The translations under genes and the position numbers were made by a program. The notes beneath the pieces were generated by a model. It was not told the DNA's origin. It ran no database searches and worked only from the letters and a program-made list of their open reading frames with translations. From assembly GCA_025084515.1 (NCBI GenBank), contig JAJAGP010001360.1, forward strand, positions 62,001 through 126,000: a DNA stretch of 64,000 nucleotides, in the 5' to 3' direction. This stretch comes from Ancistrus triradiatus (Eukaryota; Chordata; Actinopteri; Siluriformes; Loricariidae). Shown here piece after piece: positions 23,700 through 36,165 of this stretch; positions within the stretch are counted from its first letter, which is position 1; each line of letters opens with the position of its first letter.

Positions 23700-26600
23700 A
23701 TGTTTCACCAGGGACATGACTCACCAGGTTACACAGCTATGAGGCATAGCCACAATTTTTGACAAAGACTTAGGTGTTACAGCTAAATCCCATTACAAGG
23801 CTAATTCTTTTGAAATACTGACTCTTAATGTGACTGATCCATCGTTATGGAAGTCAAAACCACACTCTTTTCAGCTTATCACTATTTACCGCCCGCTGGT
23901 CCCTATCAGAATTTCTTCAGGAATGTGCTAACTTTCTTTCCTGCTTACTACTGTCAACAGATAAGGCTTTAATTGTAGGTTGATTTCAATATTTACTTTG
24001 ACAATGAGCCGGATCCACTTAAAATGCGTCGAGTCCATCTTAGAATCCATGGGTAATCACTCAGGAATGTGATGGGACCAACCCACCGCTGTAATCATAC
24101 TTTAGATCTATATTAAATTTGGTATCAATATAGATAACCTTGATGTTTTCACGCAAAGTGATTTGATTTCAGATCACTATCTTTTAGTATTTGAGCTATC
24201 TCTAATAAATAAAATCCTTCTGCCTCGTTATCACACCAAGCGCACTATCACATCTGCTACTCCAGCTGTGTTTATTAAAAACCTACCAGACTTGAAATTT
24301 AATACACCTACAGAGATCAATCATCTTGAGTGTGTAAATGACCAATTAGAATGTGTGCTTCCCTCAACCCTGGACACGATTGCTCCTGCTAGGGTCAAAC
24401 ACATTAGGGAAAAAAGGCTAGCACCATGGTAAAATGACAACACCCGTACCTTAAAGCAAAGAACACGGCACCTAGAGCGCAAGTAGAGACATAGTAAATT
24501 GGAGGTGTTTAAGATTGCTTGGAGGGACAGCATGGCAGAGTATAAGCATGCCCTCACTAAAGCTAAAGCTGCATACTTCTCTTCAATCATAGAGAAAAAT
24601 AAGAATAATCCAAGATTTCTCTTTAATACAGTCTCCAAATTACCAAAAAAAACCACAGAAAGTGATTCTCACGTTCTGTGTAATTTTAACAGTAATGATT
24701 TCATGACTTTCTTTAATAATAAGATAGAAAACATTAGGCATAAAACTCAATGCTCATCACATCACCAAACTATTCAGCCACCTTCCAGATGCAGCACTAG
24801 TGAAGACATCAGTTTAATAATCTTTTACCCCAATTACTAATACTGAACTATCCGCACTGATCAGCTCGTCTAAGTCATCAACATGTTTATTAGATCCAAT
24901 TCCTACACGTTCACTCAAACAAGTATTACCCAGTGTTATAGAGCCAGTGTTAGTTATTTTAAATTCATCCCTTACCTTTGGTTATGTGCCCAAATCCTTT
25001 AAGTGTGCCGTTATCAAACCACTGATTAAAAAAAGCCAATCCTGACCCTTGTGTGATATCTAATTCTAGACCAATTTCAAATCTACCATTTCTGTAAAAG
25101 ATCTTAGAAAAAGCCGTCTATTAGCAGCTCTGCAGTTACCTCCAAAGGAAGGAAATTTATGAAACATTTCAGTCTGGCATCATAGTACTGAAACAGCATT
25201 AATTAGGGTACTAAATGACTTGTTAATGTCCTCAGATAAGGGATGTTTTTAATTTCTTGTTCTGTTAGATTTAAGTGCAGCATTTGACACTATAGATCAT
25301 GATGTTTTACTAAATAGACTAGAAAATACTGTAGGTATTAAGGGATCAGCACTTTCTTGGTTTAAATCCTACTTAACTGACCGGTACCAGTTCATATAAA
25401 TAATCTAAGGTCTAAGCTCTCAAAAGTGAAGTATGGCATGCCTCAGGGGTCAGTGCTTGGCCAGCTTTTATTCTCTCTGTACATGCTGCCACTAGGCTCA
25501 GTTATTCGCAAACATGGCATTAGTTTCCACTGCTATGCAGATGATACACAGCTGTACATATCAGCCAAACCTAATGACAGCCTTACAATCAACAAAATTG
25601 AGGACTGTGTAAAGGAAATAAAGGATTGGATGTTGTTTAATTTTCTCTTACTTAACTCAGATAAAACTGAGGTTCTATTAGTGGGACCCAAGGCTGTGAG
25701 AGACAGGTTGGCTACATCTATCCTAAATCTAGATGGCTGTCCAGTATTGCCCAGTCCATCTATAAAAAACTTAAGGGTCACATTTGATTCAGATCTCTCC
25801 TTTGATGAGCACATTAGCAGTATCACTGGAATTGCTTTCTTTCAATTACGTAATATTGCTAAACTTAGAAATATCCTATCTTTTAATGATGCAGAGAAAC
25901 TTGTTCATGCGTTTATAACCTCAAGGTTGGATGACTGCAACACCTTACTTACTGGATGCTCTAGTAAATGTATAAATAAACTTCAATTAGTTCAGAATGC
26001 AGCCGCTCGAGTGCTAACTCGAACTAGAAAATTTGATCATATCACTCCTGTTCTATCATCACTGCACTGGTTACCAGTCAAATTCCGCATTGATTACAAA
26101 ATACTTTTTCTAACTTATAAAGCTCTACATGGCCTGGCCCCACATTATCTGAGTGAACTCTTAGAGTTTTACAATCCAACTCATCTACTTCGTTTGCAGG
26201 GTACAGGACTTCTTTCAGTTGCTAGAATTACAAAAGTCACAGCAGGGGAAAAGCTTTCTCATACATGGCCCCCCAACTATGGAATAAACTTCCAGCTTTA
26301 GTTGGAGACTCAGACACTCTCCAAAATTTTAAGTCTAGGCTAAAGACATAGTTATTTACGCAGGCATTTGACTAGATTTAGACCGGGATGCATGGCTTGG
26401 GTCACTGGGGCTTGGGTCAGTCTGGAGTCATGTCTGGCCTACCTGCCTTGTCCGTTAGCCGGAAGTGTCGAGTGGGTGGTCTGGCTGAACTGGGCTTCAG
26501 TCCTCTTGATCTTGACTCATGCATCCTTGCCTTAGACTAAGGGCAGAGCTGGGGGTTCATATCCAAAGAGTCTTATGGTGACAGGAGACGTTGGGTTGCT

Positions 26601-27365
26601 GTCTTCTGCCTCCCGTGGGGTTGCCGATGTCTCATGTGATCCCTCTTGGCTGTGTTACCTACCAGTTCTCCTCTTTCTAGCTATGCTGCTATAGCTAATG
26701 CTGCCGGGGCCTCATGCTACACATGGCATCAGTGATTGTTAATAAACACTGTGCTCTTAATCAATAACTAATTAATTTCGGTTTCCTCCGAGCTGTTTTC
26801 CGGCAGTTTCCGGCCCGCACACATGATGTTCATCTGATGGAGCTCCACTCAAGCTGCTTCGTCATCAGCTCAGCCCCATCATACCCCGGCAACTTAATGC
26901 TCGATGTGCATAATTCACATTTTATTAGACCATGACCCATGACTTTAGTTTCGCCATAATTTATCATTCATACCGGGCCACTTAAATGTCGATGTGAATA
27001 CTTCACATTTTATCGAATTTTGACTTCATGGACTGTAGTTCGCTCTTAGATTTATCATCAGACCTGGGCCACTTAATGTCGATGTGCATATTCACATTCT
27101 ATTCGAACTTTGACTCCATGACTTTAGTTCGCTCTTAGATTTATCATCTACGCCGCCCAAGGAGGTTGGGTCCCTTTTTGAGTCTTGGTCCTCCCAAGGT
27201 TTCTTCCTAGAACTAGGGAGTTTTTCCTTGCCACTGTCGCCCTAGGCTTGCTCAATTTGGGATTGGACGTAGTTATTAGGAGATCATCTCACCTTGTAAA
27301 GTTGCTTTGAGACAATGCTCCATTGTAAAAAGCGTTATATAAATAAATCTGACTTGACTGACTTG
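23700..27365 (+). mobile_element. CR1/L2-superfamily LINE, 5'-truncated, broken ORF2, with complete-looking 3' UTR
   Basis: The endonuclease domain begins at about 23740 (AKSHYKANSFEILTLNV, LITIYRP, ALIVG then a stop and frame change, DLISDHYLL). The connection follows (24163-24432 and 24499-24840). The reverse transcriptase is open at 25426-26301, with MPQGSVLG, the catalytic CYADDTQLYI, LLLNSDKTE, and the C-terminal LQLVQNAAARVLTRTRK and YKILFLTYKALHGLAPHYLSE. An earlier RT part, LLDLSAAFDTIDHDVL, lies at 25265-25310 behind a frameshift. Stops at 24430 and elsewhere mean it is dead. The 3' UTR runs to 27365 and ends in tgactt microsatellite-like units. It contains a tandem array at 26885-27150. 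Confidence 0.88.
26885..27150 (+). repeat. Tandem repeat in the LINE 3' UTR, about 90-bp units
   Basis: Three units begin with acttaatg(t/c)cgatgtg at about 26892, 26980 and 27070 and end with tttatcatc. The reverse-oriented copy at 30660-30915 also has this array, so it belongs to the LINE family. Confidence 0.8.
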
Positions 27366-27654
27366 ACTATGTAGTATTTGTCTTAAAACTGTTCTTAACC
27401 TCTAAAAATACAAATAAAAATAAGCATGACACTAAAAATCAAGAGGATGTAAGTTTTTTTTATGTTTTCTGTGATAGAACAAAGAAATATAAGTCACATT
27501 TCAGAGTTATTTCACTATTTCTCTGAATAAACGGGCCTGAATAAATCTTAGCCTCTCGGGCAACTGTGTGTTCATACCTTTTCTCACCTCCTTCTCCCTC
27601 TCAGCAACTGCACAGCAGGACATGTAAAAGAGTGGGGCAAAAAACTCTTTCTAA
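27366..27654. other. Intron 1 sequence, nothing recognised
   Basis: Short interval between the LINE and a Tc1 end fragment. Confidence 0.5.
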
Positions 27655-27860
27655 CTTCTGTTATTGACCAAATACTTATTTTCCACCATAATTCACAATT
27701 CTTTAAAAATACGACAATGTGATTTCCTGGATTTTTTTCTCATTTTGTTTCTCATAGTTGAAGTATACCTATGAAGAAAATTACAGACCTCTCTCATCTT
27801 TCTAAGTAGGAGAACTTGCACAATCAGTGGCTGACTAAATACTTTTTTGCCATTCTGTAC
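27655..27860 (+). mobile_element. 3' end fragment of Tc1 family 2
   Basis: Matches the right terminal repeat of the element at 7063: tttccaccataattcac, acgacaatgtgatttcctgg, gtaggagaacttgcacaatc, ending ctgactaaatacttttttgc. Confidence 0.85.
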
Positions 27861-28443
27861 ATAATTGGAAAGAGCTATTTGTGTACTATTGGCTGAAAGA
27901 GGTATCAGTCACTTGGGAACCTCAGATGAAATGCTATAAGCTGATCTGATTGGATACCCCTGATGTCGTGTATCTCCATAGGGTGAGAAAAATTGCTAAA
28001 CCAATGAGAATATAAGGGTTCCAGACCAGTAAAAACCACAGGATTTACAGCAGTCTGCTCTTAGGTGAATTCTCCAAAGGAGTTTACATAGAATCCTGCT
28101 TTCAGTGGTCTAACAGCTAAATAATCTCACATCCCAGTTACATTGGAAATGAGTTGGCCTGTTGGACTGTGTGTTAAGAATACAGTCCAACCAAATTTTT
28201 ATGCTATCAAGAAATTTCATTTTAATTTTATTAAAATGTGGGCCCGCTAGATTGCGTTTTTATGAAATTTGAGCATTGTTTCAGAAATTGAAATGGTAAA
28301 TAACATAAATAATATTGGTAAAATAAGTAGAATTGTTTAATATATTGCAAACATTTAAGCTTACTATAATCACCTACTACTTTATACATCACATTGCTCT
28401 TTAGAAAAATAATTTCAATTTAATGTTGCTTTACTATCAATTA
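27861..28443. other. Intron 1 sequence, nothing recognised
   Basis: No gene or named repeat seen. Confidence 0.5.
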
Positions 28444-29790
28444 CAGTGGTGCTTGAAAGTTTGTGAACCCTTTAGAAGTTTCTATATTTCTGCATTAATA
28501 TGACTTAAAACATCATCAGATTTTCACACAAGTCTTAAAAGTAGATAAAGAGAACCCGGGTAAACAAATAAGACAAACGTATTATATGTGGTCATTTATT
28601 TACTGAGGAAAATGATCCAATATTACATATTAATGAGTAGCAAAAGTATGTGAACTTCTAGGATTAGCAGTTAATTTGAAGGTGAAATTAGAGTCAGGTG
28701 TTTTCAATCAACAGCATGACAATCAGGTGTGAGTGGGAACCCTGTTATATTTGAAGAACAGGAATCTATGAAGGTCTGCTCTTCACAACATGTTTGTGGA
28801 AGTGTATCATGGCATGAACAAATGAAATTTCTGAGGTAAGAAAAAGAGTTGTTGAGTCTGGAAAAGGCAAAAAAAAAACATCTCTAAAGAATTTGGACTC
28901 CACTAATCAACAGTCAGACAGTCAACAAAGATCACTTCAAGAGCAAGGCGTGTAAGAGTTGGCGAGGTCACAAAAGACCCCAGGGTAACTTCTAAGCAAC
29001 TGAAGGCCTCTCTAACATTGGCTAATGTTAATGGTTATAAGTCCACCATCAGAAGAACACTGAACAACAATGGTGTGCATGGCAGGGTTGCAAGGAGAAA
29101 GCCACTGCTCTCCAAAAAGAACATTGCTGCTTGTCTGCAGTTTGCTAAAGATCACGTGGACAAACCAGAAGGCTATTGGAAGAATGTTTTGTGGATGGGT
29201 GAGACCAAAATAGAGCTTTTTGGTTTAAAAACAAAAAGTGTTATGTTTGGAGAAAGGAAAACACTGCATTCCAGCATAAGAAACTTATCCCGTCTGTGAA
29301 ACATGGTGGTGGTAGTATCATGGTATGGGCATGTTTTGCTGCATCTGGACCAGAATGGCTTGACATCACTGATGGAACAATGAAATCTGAATTATATTAG
29401 AGAATTCTAAAGGAAAATGTCATGACATCTGTCCATAAACTAAATCTCAAGAGAAGGTGGGTCATGCAGCAAGACAACGACCCTAAGCACACAAGTCGTT
29501 CTACCAAAGAATCGTTAAAGAAGAATAAAGTTAATGTTTTGGAATGGCCAAGTCAAAGTGCTGACCTTAGTCCAATCGAAATGTTGTGGCGAGCAGTTAA
29601 TGTGAGGAAACCCACCAACATCCCAGAGTTGAAGCTGTTCTGTATGGAGGAATGGGCTAAAATTCTTCCAAACTGGTGTGCAGGACTGATCAATAGTTAC
29701 AGGAAACGTTTAGCTGCAGTTATTGCTGAACAGGGGGTCACACCAAATATTGTCATGATACCAAATACTGTTTCAAATAATCTAGTACAA
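28444..29790 (+). mobile_element. Tc1-like transposon, family 1, missing its 3' terminal repeat
   Basis: Begins CAGTGGTGCTTGAAAG after TA (28442-28443) with a full left terminal repeat to about 28660. The N-terminal frame is broken. 29018-29299 holds the middle of the transposase, but WMGETK shows Gly where the first catalytic Asp (DETK) should be. 29422-29760 holds QQDNDPKHTS (second D) and ADLSPIEMLW (E intact), then MLWRAV, which lacks about four codons usual here (KDLK). The element stops at about 29790, where SINE-like sequence follows. Confidence 0.9.
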
Positions 29791-29799
29791 CAATACTTT

Positions 29800-29945
29800 A
29801 GTAGCAGTATCCATTTACAGCATTTACAGATGCCCTTAATCCAGGGCAAAGTTACAATTTAGCTGGGAGGGTTATACAGCAGGTCTTGTTCATGCACCCA
29901 AAAGTGGCAGCTTGGTGAAATAGGTATTTCGATTCACAACCATAC
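29800..29945 (-). mobile_element. Degenerate SINE or L2-tail fragment
   Basis: On the minus strand it ends in the L2-like tail (ccagggcaaagttacaattt and tttacagcatttacagatgc on plus). aagtggcagcttggtg at 29903-29918 matches the SINE body seen at 48941. It seems to replace the lost end of the preceding Tc1 copy. Confidence 0.55.
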
Positions 29946-30454
29946 CTACTGAGTGATGACATTTGCTCTGTTATCCTGTGTAACCTTATTATTAAGTGTG
30001 TGTAGACTTTCTGCATGTGACTTAATCTTGATTCATGTTTCCACCTTAACAGGCCATCAAAGGGAAATAGGTTCTTTAGCTGGTCGGGGTTGAGGCTGTT
30101 AGGAAATATCTCAGCTTATCCACAATCCATAGTTATTTGCCCATAAAAAAGTGGATGATAAAGTGTTAGTGGAGACCTAGTGACATGAGATACAGGTAAC
30201 TCAGTCACAAATACAGTGTCCCAAACCTCAACATAAGATATATTGGATAATTTTGAATAGTAAGAAATATGAAGATTATATATCTCATTAAGGTATAATA
30301 AGAAATACTGGACTCATAGTTCAAAGTCTTGTCCATAGGCTTTCTCCCATTATACAGAATTGATAGAAAATCATCATATTTCTTTGCAATATGTACTTAC
30401 AGTAATGATGTGTGGAAATTTTGTGGACAACAATGTCTTGTTAATGAGTCAAGT
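29946..30454. other. Intron 1 sequence, nothing recognised
   Basis: No gene or named repeat seen. Confidence 0.5.
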
Positions 30455-32455
30455 CAAGTCAGATTTATTTATATAGCGCTTTTTACAATGGAGCATTGTC
30501 TCAAAGCAACTTTACAAGTTTAGATTATCTCCTAATAACTACGTCCAATCCCAAATTGAGCGAGCCTAGGGCGACAGTGGCAAGGAAAAACTCCCTAGTT
30601 CTAGGAAGAAACCTTGGGAGGACCAAGACTCAAAAAGGGACCCAACCTCCTTGGGCGGCTGTAGATGATAATCTACGAGCGAACTAAGTCCATGGAGTCA
30701 AAGTTCGAAAGAATGTGAAGTATGCACATCGACATTAAGTGGCGTGTTATGATGATAAATCTAAGAGCGAACTCAAGTCATGGAGTCAAAAGTTTCGACT
30801 AGAATGTGAAGTATGGCGCAATCGACATTAAGTGCCCGGTATGAATGATAAATCTACGATCGAAACTAAAGTCATATGAGTCCATGGTCGAATAAAAATG
30901 TGAATATGCACAGTGGAGCTCCATCAGATTTACATCATGTGTGGGGCGGAACTGGCTAACACAGCTCGGAGAGAAAACAGAAAATGTAAATTAGTTATTG
31001 ATTAAGAAGCACAGTGCCTAATTAACATCACTGATCCCATGTCCAATCACTGATGCCAAGTGTAGCTCTGTTATCGTTTCTCGCCAGGGGTCAGTGCCAT
31101 CCGGTTTTCAGCGCCCAGGGGGCGGGCCGCGAAGATGGGAGCGCAGTCGGCGCGTCACTGCGGCGCGGGGCAGCGGGGGCGCACCCTGGCCACTGCCCGG
31201 TCGCTAGCGCGGCCGTAAGAGGGCGTGCCGGGTCCCAGGGACTGAGTCCGCTCTGTGCGAAAACTAGCCAGAGCCCTCGGCCGCGCCCGCCGCGGCTGCT
31301 GCAGCCCGAAGTAAAAGGCGGCGAGACCGCGGTGCAGGCCGGGGTCGAGCGGGGTCGCGCTCGCCGCGGTCGAAGGAACCCAGGCGCTGGAGAGAGCCTG
31401 GGGAAGGTGAAGGCCGTCTGGCGCCACCGGGCTTCGTGTCTCTAGAGGGGGGTCATCAGAAGGCCTCCATCACTGGGAAGGAAGGGGCTGAGAAAGAGTG
31501 AGACCGATCCCCTGCGGGCGCGAAAGGACCTTGTCTTGTAGTCTGCTGTACGAGGCGGGCCTGCACGCAGAAGGTTAGGCTACGACGGAGCTGGAGGGGG
31601 AGAGGAACGGCGGGATCTGGAAAGGGCTGACACGACATAAGTGAACTTGGCTCAGCTCAGACTGACCGCCGCGCGTGCCTCCACACGATCAGGGAACGGA
31701 GCGCCCCTTCAACCCTCTCTTCCCTCTTAGCGGCAGAAGACAGCAACCCCAACTTCTCTGATCACTCATAAGACCGTTTATGACTATGAACCCCCCCTCT
31801 GCCCTTATTCTAAGGCAAGGTTGCATTAGTCCAAGAATCACGAGGACCCAAGGCCTATTTTCAGCCAGACCCGCCCACCCGACATGCTCTCCCGGCAAGC
31901 TGACAGGCAGGCGGCCAGACATGACTTCAGACTCCGCCTCAGCAACCCAAAACCATGCAACCTGGTCTAAAAATCTATCAAAAGCCTGCGTAAATAAGTA
32001 TGTCCGTTAGCCAGACTTTAAAAAAACTTCGGAGGGAGTCCCTGATTCTCGAACGAAGTGGGAAGTTATTCCATAGTTGGGGGCCATGAATATTAGACAG
32101 CCTTTCCCCCCTGCTGTGACTTTTGTTAATTCTAGAACTAAAAAAGTCCTGCATACCCTGCGAACGAAGTAGACGAGTTGGGATTGTAAAACCTCTAAGA
32201 GTTCACTCAGATAATGTGGGGCCAGGCCATGTAGAGCTTTTATAAGTTTTAAGAAGTATTTTGTAATCAAGCGGAATGTGGAACTGGTAACCGTGCATGG
32301 TGATGATAGAACAGGAGTGATATGATCAAATTTTCTAGTTCGAGTTAGCACTCGAGCAGCTGCATTCTGAACTAACTGAAGTTTATTTATAGATTTACTA
32401 GAGCATCCAGTAAGTAAGGCGTTACAGTAATCCAACCTTGAGGTTAATGAGAGAG
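30455..32455 (-). mobile_element. Second copy of the CR1/L2-type LINE, reversed and interrupted
   Basis: 30455-31065 is the reverse complement of the 3' UTR of the LINE at 23700 (starting caagtcaagtcagatttatt, gagcattgtctcaaagcaac), including its tandem units. 31731-32455 is the reverse complement of the end of its ORF2 and the UTR start; the minus-strand frame 32435-32007 reads DYCNALLTGCSSKSINKLQL, then VLTRTRKFDHITPV. About 110 bp of UTR between the halves is replaced by a GC-rich block (31066-31730). Confidence 0.85.
31066..31730. other. GC/CpG-rich block inside the LINE copy
   Basis: In sharp contrast to the AT-rich surroundings, this segment is dense in CG dinucleotides and has GC-box-like motifs (gggggcgggc at 31118-31127). 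It interrupts the reversed LINE 3' UTR. The open frames on both strands (31053-31445 plus, 31427-31155 minus, 31638-31456 minus) are what GC-rich DNA gives by chance and show no domain I recognise. It could be a captured CpG island or promoter, an unknown mobile element, or an assembly artefact. Confidence 0.75.
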
Positions 32456-32459
32456 GTCA

Positions 32460-32660
32460 ACTGAAAATGCACAGACTGGTTAGAGTTCCATGGATGTTAG
32501 CTGCCTTGTAAGGTGGAGGTGGTATCATGTTGTGGCTAATGCTTTCCTGTCACACCTTGGGTCATTCATTGTCTGAATTCCACAGCCTTTTTGAGTATTG
32601 TTGCTGACTATGTGAATTCTGTCATGGCCACATTTTCTATGGTAACATACAACGTTAGAA
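32460..32660 (+). mobile_element. Short Tc1-like transposase fragment
   Basis: 32511-32550 reads GGGGGIMLWL, similar to the GGGxIMxWG block of Tc1 transposases, with TLGHSLSEF after it. Too short and decayed to place in a family. Confidence 0.35.
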
Positions 32661-33479
32661 TGGCCTGACTATAAATTACTGGGGTAAATCATTAAAGTCT
32701 ACTGTACTTAAAAGCTCAAACAGTGCACTTGAAATTGAGCACACAATATTACACACTTGTACACCTTTCACAGAAGTAGAAATATTTTAATTGCTTACTC
32801 ATATGGCATAGACTATGCATTAAAAAAAATAAATAAATACCATCTATGTTCATAGGATTAACAACAAACAGTTGCAAGAATCCTGCATTTGCCATGATTG
32901 ACATTACCAATGCTTCAATTGCTTATAAAATATAAGTATAATGTAGTTCAGAATTTTTACTTTATAAAGTTCAGAATGCACAAGCACATTGCGGGTATGT
33001 TGATGTCATGTATGTCAACAAACAATGTAATGTATGGTTCTGGGTTGTTGTCCGAGCTTGGTTGAGAACAACCCAGAACCAACCAACTCAACCCAGGCTA
33101 CCAATATTCAAAATTATTTCAAATTACATGTATATAATACATAATATTTGTATATAATATTATGTAATACATTAATTGTAATACATTAATTGTATATAAT
33201 ATAATACATTAATATTTTACAGTGCATCCTAGAAATGGTATGTAAACCTAATAACTTCAGTTAAAATCAAACATTTGAATTAATTACATGACATAACACA
33301 TGTGGACTGCAGAAGATTCCTACCCCAGAAAAAGACTCATCTGAATCTATTCTTCTCAAGAAAGATATATTCTTGTGAACTATGATGCAATCAAGCGAGG
33401 AAAGACTGATTGCATCATAAAGCCTTTCTAAAAATGCATCATCAAAGCCTTTCTAAAGATGACAAGAAGATGAACTGAT
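32661..33479. other. Intron 1 sequence with a hairpin and AT tandem repeats
   Basis: 33035-33081 forms a 15-bp perfect stem with a 17-base loop. 33125-33215 repeats atacattaattgtatataat-like units. No gene seen. Confidence 0.6.
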
Positions 33480-34082
33480 ATTCAGTACTGTTGCTACTAA
33501 CACAAAGACCACAGTGTATAGTGCTGAAGGAGGAGATGTACTGTACAACACAATGGAATGACAAACGACCTGCAGTTACAGTATCTCTAGAAATTGCTAT
33601 GGCCAACACCATAGAAAGAGTTCCTGCTGTCCAAAAAGCATTACTGATTAATTCTGGAACAGTATTCTGTGGCTATACAATGCAAAAAGTGAATTTTTTG
33701 GTAGATATGCACAGTATTATGTTTGGAGGACAGAAGGCACTTGTATGAGTGACAGATATGCCACCTCGCTTGTTTAGCCCGTAAGAAAATTTGTGCAACT
33801 TGAGTTGTGAAGCTAAACAACTCAGTTTTTCGGAAACCCCCAGCCTGAATTACCTTAACTTTCCTTCCCTTCTTTGTTACACCTTTGCAGAGGGGCAATT
33901 GTATGTCAGAAAATTGTTTGCAATTACCTGGGTGTTCTCCTATAATTTCTCTAAAACAAGAAAGATAGGAGAATTCTGAAAGCATTTTAGCTCGAGATTA
34001 AATCCTTCTTTGATATTTTGTTGTTTGAAAATTTAGAAAGAGTTCCTTTTTGGAGTGTTCCATTGGCCATTCTTTGTCCTTT

Positions 34083-34142
<60 letters not shown>

Positions 34143-34560
34143 CAGTATTATCACATTCATTACTATTATTAATTCCCCCACAAAACAATCTATGCTTGCT
34201 GTTCTCCAGAGCCTCTTAGTGAGCAAGGATTTTGCTCTCCACCAGGGTCAAAATTCAAGCCACCATATTACAGCAGTACACACCAACTATAAATACCTTA
34301 TCACAACTGTGAAACATGGTGGAGTAGGAATTGTTTGGGGCTACATTGTGGGTTATGGACTGTATAGTTTGTTATCATTCAGGGAACAATGGATTGAAAT
34401 TTGTATTAAGAAATTGTACAGGAGAATATTAGGATAGCAGGCCATCACTGATGCTTCAAAGAACACAGATAATGCAACAAGATAATGAACCCAAATCACT
34501 CACTTTCCATAAGTAAACCAACGAGTAAATGTTTAAAAAATGCGATACAGCTGCCATCAT
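33480..34560 (+). mobile_element. Decayed Tc1-like element with a (TC)n insertion
   Basis: The plus-strand frame ending at 34437 reads TTVKHGGVGIVWGYI, matching the VKHGGGxIMVWG block, followed by a dead QQDNEPKS-like segment at 34477-34500 (caacaagataatgaacccaa). 33520-33760 holds decayed upstream sequence including FGGQKAL. The (TC)n microsatellite lies within. Confidence 0.5.
34084..34140. repeat. (TC)n microsatellite
   Basis: About 28 uninterrupted TC dinucleotides. Confidence 0.97.
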
Positions 34561-36165
34561 TCCACATGGTTCACAGATGTTTGCTGCTGTTCTCTAAAAC
34601 TCACATTCTGATGCTCTTTGTACACTTTCTATTAATTTGAGCTTGATGTGTTAGTATATCTGGTTACTTAAAGAATTATGTTTAAGGAATTCTGAGGCTA
34701 ATGATGAAGAAGTCTTGGGTTGCCATGGTATTTTTGATAGACACATGCAATTACATGACTGAGGTATGAGTTCTTTAGCAGATAGTGACATGTTTCATAC
34801 TTATTGAAACATATTCAGCAAGGTTTATAGTGTATTAAAAATTTGACCTTTAGATGCAAACACGGTCCAAGCAGATTGACCAGCAGGACAAGCACATTAT
34901 GGGTGTGGGCTCTTACAATTTTTTCAGTGCCATGCAGAAAAGTGAAACTTGTTGTTGTTGTTTGTTTCTGCCTGTTGGTATTTGTTTTAATGTATATTTT
35001 TGTATAATCTGGACTATGTTTGTCTCATACATTTTTTGTTAGGGTGACTTGATGATAACACAACTCTACAGACCATAAATAAGGAAGAAATTTATCCATA
35101 GGTTAAAGCTTTTTATTGGGACTACTGACTGCCTGTTAGCTGCAGAGTGGATGGTGTAATGGGGGCACCCTTGGTGTGTGCACGCCACAGACCCAGCTTA
35201 CACGAGAGGACTTTGTATCTTGGAAGCCTCTCTTGAAGCCGAAACCAGGACATAAACCATATGAAACAGTATGGTGACCTTTAGAATTGAGGTAGCCCAT
35301 CACATTGTTTAGTATTTCACCTCTAAACAAGGTGAGGTTTGAGTTATGTTTCTTTGTGTCTGATCCCATCCTTGTGTTCTCAAACGGTCCTGCTCTGTTC
35401 CTCTGACTTCTGTCCTGGCCACCCAAGTTAAGTCTCATGCCATTAAGGGTCTTCGTCATGTTTCATCCGGGTTATCCTGAGATTCTGGCTCACCAGAGTT
35501 AGAGGACCCTTTCAGGTAAGGGGGCAGGGTCTTTGGCTTGCTCTAAACATCACGTGTCCACCTGGTATGACATGTTTCTTCTAGATCAACACAACACAAT
35601 GCAGTGCAAAATATACAAACATAAATTATACATTAGATTCGTTACTAGTAGTTACAACAAATTTTGTTCATTTCTGAACACTCATTAACCCTGGTCAGGG
35701 TGCAGGTCAGCATGTACCCTGAATGGGATGTGCCTGGTCATGATGAGTTTCATAGACATTGCGTGTTTTGTACTTCCATATTTATCTTGAGCTGTCAGAT
35801 GTCTGCTTGCTTTAGTTAAGGCAAGTAAGGATCAGTCCAAACTAACCCTATGCGCCTGTTTTCTTGACCATTCTGCTTGATCTGAATATTGGATGATGAC
35901 ACTTCATACTCAGATCCTCTAAAAATATGTTTTTACTGATATAGTCAAAGAGGATGTGTAAATCATATTCTGATTTTAAAGTAGTGAGGGTTTGCAATTT
36001 TTTATTTAGAATTTCTAACACTGTGAAACAGCTGCTGTAAGCAATTTGTCCATAAAGCATGGTAAAGATGCTCTCAATTTAAATGCTCTAATTTCAGTAG
36101 TTACAGTACTAATCAGGCTCAGGACTCAAGTCCCAACAACCTTCTTCCATATAATAAATGTTATA
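34561..36165. other. Intron 1 sequence, nothing recognised
   Basis: A minus-strand open frame of 107 codons (35459-35136) has no recognisable motif, TSP1 pattern or flanking splice sites that fit THSD7B. No transposon signature was seen. Confidence 0.5.

Noticed and set aside
31053..31445. 130-codon plus-strand frame and overlapping minus frames as a gene
   Set aside because: Arg/Gly/Ala/Pro-rich composition follows from CpG-dense DNA, and both strands are open; no motif or splice support.
34018..34437. 139-codon plus-strand frame as one protein
   Set aside because: Most of the N-terminal half is a (TC)n run giving SLSL; only the C-terminal KHGGVGIVWG block is meaningful, as a dead transposase piece.
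35136..35459. Minus-strand frame of 107 codons as an extra THSD7B exon
   Set aside because: No TSP1 cysteine/tryptophan pattern, and the junction 58073 to 19668 is already in phase without it.
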